A DNA stretch of 27,112 bases from CAZHZT01 sp964537285. Its GTDB lineage: Bacteria > Bacteroidota > Bacteroidia > Chitinophagales > Saprospiraceae. The translations under genes were made by a program, and so were the position numbers. The stretch covers positions 1 through 27,112 of the forward strand of contig CAZHZT010000078.1 of NCBI GenBank assembly GCA_964537285.1, read 5' to 3'. The notes under the pieces were generated by a model that had not been told where the DNA came from, ran no database searches, and was given only the letters and a program-made list of their open reading frames with translations. Shown in pieces: positions 24,243 to 27,112 of the stretch. The number at the start of each line of letters is the position of its first letter. The first letter of the stretch is position 1.

Positions 24243-24431
24243 TTAGGGATTAGGCAATTAATAAGCTACCCAAATTTTGCGAAGTAATTTTTTTCTCAGG
24301 CTAGGCGGAAAACGTAGGCATAACTTGTCCCGAATGCCTTCGGGACCCAAAGGTACGGCGAGGCTTTCCAACACAGCCTGAGGAAAAAAGGACAAGTAAA
24401 ATGGGTAGGGTATTATTTTCCTGATCCCTTA
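24243..24431. repeat. Nested foldback element between caspase and CHAT operons
   Basis: The outer arms TTAGGGATTAGGCAATTAAT... (24243–24280) and ...TATTATTTTCCTGATCCCTTA (to 24431) pair with mismatches, including CTACCCAAATTTT with AAAATGGGTAGGG. A second shell is TTTTTTCTCAGGCT with AGCCTGAGGAAAAAA. The apex is GTCCCGAATGCCTTCGGGAC (24327–24346), a perfect 8-bp stem. It fills the middle of the 481-base divergent gap. Confidence 0.8.
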
Positions 24432-24434
24432 TCT

Positions 24435-24442
24435 TATTTTTG
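24435..24442 (+). promoter_or_regulatory. Possible -7 box for the plus-strand CHAT operon
   Basis: TATTTTTG fits the Bacteroidota -7 consensus TAnnTTTG and lies 58 bases before the start of the 230-residue gene. I could not find a good TTTG -33 box at the right distance, so this is a weak call. Confidence 0.25.
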
Positions 24443-24499
24443 TTCAGATAGTCACCCTGATCAACTATTCATGTAGTAATATCTTAAAAGAAAAATCCA

Positions 24500-25192
24500 A
24501 TGCGTAATTTAACAATTCTCTCGTTGAGCTTATTCATTATATCGAATCTGAATTTACAAGCCCAAAATTCGGATAAATATTTTGAAACAGTAGATAAAGT
24601 AGAGCGATTTGCCAAAAAAGGTGTGGGGAGCGGAGAAGTGAAACCACTCCTAAAGGCCGTTCGCCTTTTAATTGATCATCCGGAAGTGCGTCCTCTTAAT
24701 TTTCACCACCCTTTAAATAAGGACAAAAATAAAGACTTCTTTAATCCATTTAGCTTGATAAAACTGGCTAAGCGTTTTGCCGGAATGGATGAAAAAGACC
24801 TGGAAAGAATTCAACGACTTGAAAAAGAATTGGCTGAAGAACTGGAACGCCTCTATACCGAAATGGCCATAGAAGAAGGTCGGATCAGAATTCCCGGGGC
24901 AACCAATATTTTTTTATTGGGCAAAGGAACCGATGAGGTCCGGTTTCTGTCTAAAACCACTCAGGAGATCTTCATTCGTTTTAAAGAGGGAGCGAGAATC
25001 GGAATGGAAGTTCTTTCCAATTCGGATGAGCAGTTGATCCGGCAAAATAAAAGTAGCGACACCATCAAATTAATTTCTTTCGTTGCAAAGGCAGGAGAGG
25101 AGTTCCGCTTGGTCATGAACAATGATTATCAGGAACCATTGGATTGTAACTTGGCTATTTTTACTCAAAAAGTAGAAGTGGATGCTAAGTAA
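24500..25192 (+). CDS. Small secreted partner of the CHAT protease
   Basis: I do not recognise this 230-residue protein. It has a signal peptide (1–22, ending LNLQAQ). An alpha-helical half follows (about 25–130), with a charged helix ERIQRLEKELAEELERLYTE. A beta-rich half (about 135–230) includes IFIRFKEGARIGMEVLSNSD and FVAKAGEEFRLVMNNDYQEP and ends in NLAIFTQKVEV. That half resembles a PPC-like jelly roll, an impression only. Its stop overlaps the start of the CHAT gene by 11 bases (ATG at 25182, TAA at 25190), so the two are translationally coupled. It could be an inhibitor, chaperone, sensor or substrate of the protease. Confidence 0.6.
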   Translation: MRNLTILSLSLFIISNLNLQAQNSDKYFETVDKVERFAKKGVGSGEVKPLLKAVRLLIDHPEVRPLNFHHPLNKDKNKDFFNPFSLIKLAKRFAGMDEKDLERIQRLEKELAEELERLYTEMAIEEGRIRIPGATNIFLLGKGTDEVRFLSKTTQEIFIRFKEGARIGMEVLSNSDEQLIRQNKSSDTIKLISFVAKAGEEFRLVMNNDYQEPLDCNLAIFTQKVEVDAK

Positions 25193-26948
25193 GAACACTA
25201 AAAATTATATTTGGCTATGCGCGCTAGCACGCATAGCCAAATATATATACCGCCCGTTTCCCATAAATTATTGGTGGTGCTTATTTTTTTTATTTTCATG
25301 TAATTGCCTTTCTGCTCAAAATCACCTGGAAAGCCGGTTTCCATATATCGAAAAAGCTTTGAATGAAGAGCGTTATGCAACGGCGTACGTGGAATGTAAC
25401 AAATTACTTAAAAAAGAAAACCTGCAATTCCATAATAGAGAAAGGTGGAAGCTATACCTGCTCTATTTTGAAAGCCTTGATAAGATCGTTCAGCAGAGTC
25501 GTACGTTGAACGAAGGCTTGATTGAAATGGACTTTCAGCATTTTGAAGATGCCATTAAACTTGCTTATGATTTACAGGACTCCACACTATTGGAGGATGT
25601 TTTGAGGTTTATGGAATTGGTGAAAAATGTATTTCTGCAAAAGCGTTTGGACGGTGCATGGGAACTGGAGAGCCTGAAGATGGAACGCGAGCAATTGATC
25701 GAAAAGTATAAGCAAAGCAACGATCTATCTCTCGTTGGGGAAATAAAAAAACTTGAAAGCAAGATCAATGATTTATCCAGCAGTGAAGAGAACTATTTCC
25801 CCGAGTATTCTTATCTTCCAATCTCCCTTTACAAGCTTAGAAAAACAATGTTATCGGATGAAGCATGTGTGAATTATTTCGTTGGTGATTCATTGGTGTT
25901 TTCTTTGGTAGTCACTTCTGAAAAAAACATACTCAATGAACTTGGTAGTGTAAACGAAATTGGGGCGTTAGTTGAACAATATCATCAAAATGTACATCAT
26001 CGCTACCGAAGAGAAAAACTTGCCAGGCTTTCTCATGCCCTTTATAAAAAATTATTTGAACCTGTAAGAGCCTGCCTCAATAATGGACATAAAAAAATTA
26101 CGATCATCCCGGATGATTTTATCAGTTTTATTTCTTTTGACGCCCTGGTAAGTACTGATCTGGAAAATTGGGATCGTTCTCCAAACACCTTAAAACGATT
26201 GATCACAGAGGGATATCAGTTCACTTACAGGCATTCGGTAACGACTGTCCCAGAAGGGCGTATATCCAAAGCAATTATCAATATCCCGCCCAAGTTTCTT
26301 GGACTTGCACCTGTTTTAGATAATACCCTGAAAGCAAGACTGCCAAAAGATACTTTGGCTGAACAGTTGGCCGTTTTGTCTGAAACCGAATCCTTTATGC
26401 ATGGGCTGGAGCGGGTGATGAAAGGAACTTACTTGTATCGACAAAATGCCAATACATCCCAATTTTTACGGCATATCTCTCAAGCTGATATTGTGCATTT
26501 AGCCACGCATACACTGGTAGACAAGAGTAATTTCACCCAATCATCCATCGTGCTTTCTCCCTCCAACAGCAACCAGCCCACTTTAGATTACTTATCGATC
26601 AAAAAATTATTTTCTCTAAAGAGAAAGCTTAAGCCTGACTTATTGGTGTTGGCTGGGTGTGAAACCGGACGTGGACGAATTCGCAGGGGAGAAAGTATTG
26701 CGGGCCCGGCCTTTGCATTCCATATGCTGGGAGTCCCTAACTTGATCTACTCGCTTTGGCCAGTGGATGAGCTAGCAACATGTAGGCTTTTTGAGCTTTT
26801 TTATCATCGCCTGAAAGAAGGGCGCAGCAAGGCAGAAGCTTTACATTTGGCCAAGCTGGAATTGATGCAACAAAGGATTTTTTCGGCACCATTTTTCTGG
26901 TCAGGGTTTGTTTTGTTTGGAGATAATAAGGGGTATGAGTTTGAGTAG
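25182..26948 (+). CDS. Secreted CHAT-domain protease
   Basis: This 588-residue protein has a C-terminal CHAT domain, a caspase relative of clan CD. The catalytic pair is H443 (ADIVHLATHTLVD) and C493 (LLVLAGCETGRGRIRRGES), followed by the usual FAFHMLGVPNLIYSLWPVDE (512–531) and FFWSGFVLFGD. The N-terminal part (about 50–200) is helical, with a predicted coiled coil at 165–200. CVNYFVGDSLVFSLVVTSEK (229–248) is the typical lead-in to CHAT. The only in-frame start upstream of the hydrophobic segment WWCLFFLFSCNCLSAQ (31–46) is the ATG at 25182, giving an unusually long signal-sequence leader whose codons 9–21 lie in a 38-bp palindrome. It forms an operon with the overlapping 230-residue gene. 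Confidence 0.82.
   Translation: MLSKNTKNYIWLCALARIAKYIYRPFPINYWWCLFFLFSCNCLSAQNHLESRFPYIEKALNEERYATAYVECNKLLKKENLQFHNRERWKLYLLYFESLDKIVQQSRTLNEGLIEMDFQHFEDAIKLAYDLQDSTLLEDVLRFMELVKNVFLQKRLDGAWELESLKMEREQLIEKYKQSNDLSLVGEIKKLESKINDLSSSEENYFPEYSYLPISLYKLRKTMLSDEACVNYFVGDSLVFSLVVTSEKNILNELGSVNEIGALVEQYHQNVHHRYRREKLARLSHALYKKLFEPVRACLNNGHKKITIIPDDFISFISFDALVSTDLENWDRSPNTLKRLITEGYQFTYRHSVTTVPEGRISKAIINIPPKFLGLAPVLDNTLKARLPKDTLAEQLAVLSETESFMHGLERVMKGTYLYRQNANTSQFLRHISQADIVHLATHTLVDKSNFTQSSIVLSPSNSNQPTLDYLSIKKLFSLKRKLKPDLLVLAGCETGRGRIRRGESIAGPAFAFHMLGVPNLIYSLWPVDELATCRLFELFYHRLKEGRSKAEALHLAKLELMQQRIFSAPFFWSGFVLFGDNKGYEFE
25207..25244. repeat. 38-bp palindrome inside the CHAT leader
   Basis: ATATTTGGCTATGCG (25207–25221) pairs perfectly with CGCATAGCCAAATAT (25230–25244). 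The centre contains GCTAGC, so the whole 38 bases are a palindrome with a single mismatched pair. It begins 15 bases after the stop of the upstream gene and lies wholly in the open frame of the CHAT gene. Confidence 0.85.
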
Positions 26949-27052
26949 GATATAGTTGGGTTACAGAGTATCTAGAAACATGAGTCATCTAATTTAAGGG
27001 CCCTTATGTTGTTACTTCAATTAAAAATAGGTGCTATAATTCAATGTTTTAG

Positions 27053-27112
27053 GACTGGCCTTTCAAAAAGCGTTAAGAATTGAATACAGCCTTGATTTTT
27101 TGCTACTTTTTT
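27053..27112. repeat. Dispersed repeat R1, inverted left-half copy (cut by window end)
   Basis: GGCCTTTCAAAAAGCGTTAA and the following GAATTGAATACAGCCTTGAT to the window end are the reverse complement of 14775–14836. The copy is cut by the window edge. The stretch 26949–27052 after the CHAT stop also holds ATGAGTCATC (core of the 14681 hairpin) and the palindrome AAGGGCCCTT; no gene is visible. Confidence 0.8.

Noticed and set aside
19786..26948. Gasdermin or Craspase-type defence system
   Set aside because: No gasdermin-like pore protein, gRAMP/Cas7-11, Csx30 or sigma factor is present, and the proteases carry export signals.
1..27112. Window ends as terminal repeats of a plasmid or phage
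   Set aside because: The edge repeats are in inverted orientation, also occur at 14.8 kb, and all genes are chromosomal housekeeping or envelope genes.

Overview
The window looks like chromosomal DNA of a Bacteroidota bacterium, probably a large-genome Saprospiria/Lewinella-type lineage; the phylum is well supported and the family is a guess. The signs are a lptD gene divergent from an amidase–mlaD pair, tandem DUF2807 'head GIN' proteins, signal peptides ending in ...AQ, few Shine-Dalgarno sites, an AAA-ATPase/DUF1703 nuclease, and very many intergenic palindromes. No rRNA, tRNA, CRISPR array, transposase or integrase gene was found.

Layout. 1–8.5 kb is cell-envelope housekeeping: a DUF6438 lipoprotein, lptD (minus), then N-acetylmuramoyl-L-alanine amidase, mlaD and two DUF2807 proteins (plus). 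8.7–14.7 kb holds a small lipoprotein, an animal-type haem peroxidase, a K+ channel with RCK domains and an unusual selectivity filter, a 3-mercaptopyruvate sulfurtransferase (minus) and an MscS channel. 15.0–17.8 kb is a compact minus-strand operon for the proton-translocating transhydrogenase (pntAA-pntAB-pntB). 18.2–19.8 kb encodes an AAA-ATPase/PD-(D/E)XK protein.

19.8–26.9 kb is the most unusual part. It is a divergent locus of four exported proteins. On the minus strand a caspase-like (C14) protease with coiled coils and a probable OmpA-like domain is followed by a LamG-like protein carrying two 'DGD' domains. On the plus strand a small secreted protein overlaps by 11 nt a secreted CHAT-domain protease. 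Two clan-CD proteases, both with signal peptides, placed back to back suggest an envelope-side proteolytic module. I do not recognise it as a described system; joint function is inferred from layout only.

The second theme is noncoding. Nearly every gap between genes carries a foldback element: concentric palindromes of 160–385 bp, perfect 15–30 bp hairpins, a 127-bp MITE-like insertion with matching direct repeats and an 'empty' relative 7 kb away, a recurring GTTCTTTGACAAATTGTG/GGAACTTC block, and a composite inverted repeat that recurs at both window ends. One 38-bp palindrome lies in frame inside the predicted N-terminus of the CHAT protein.
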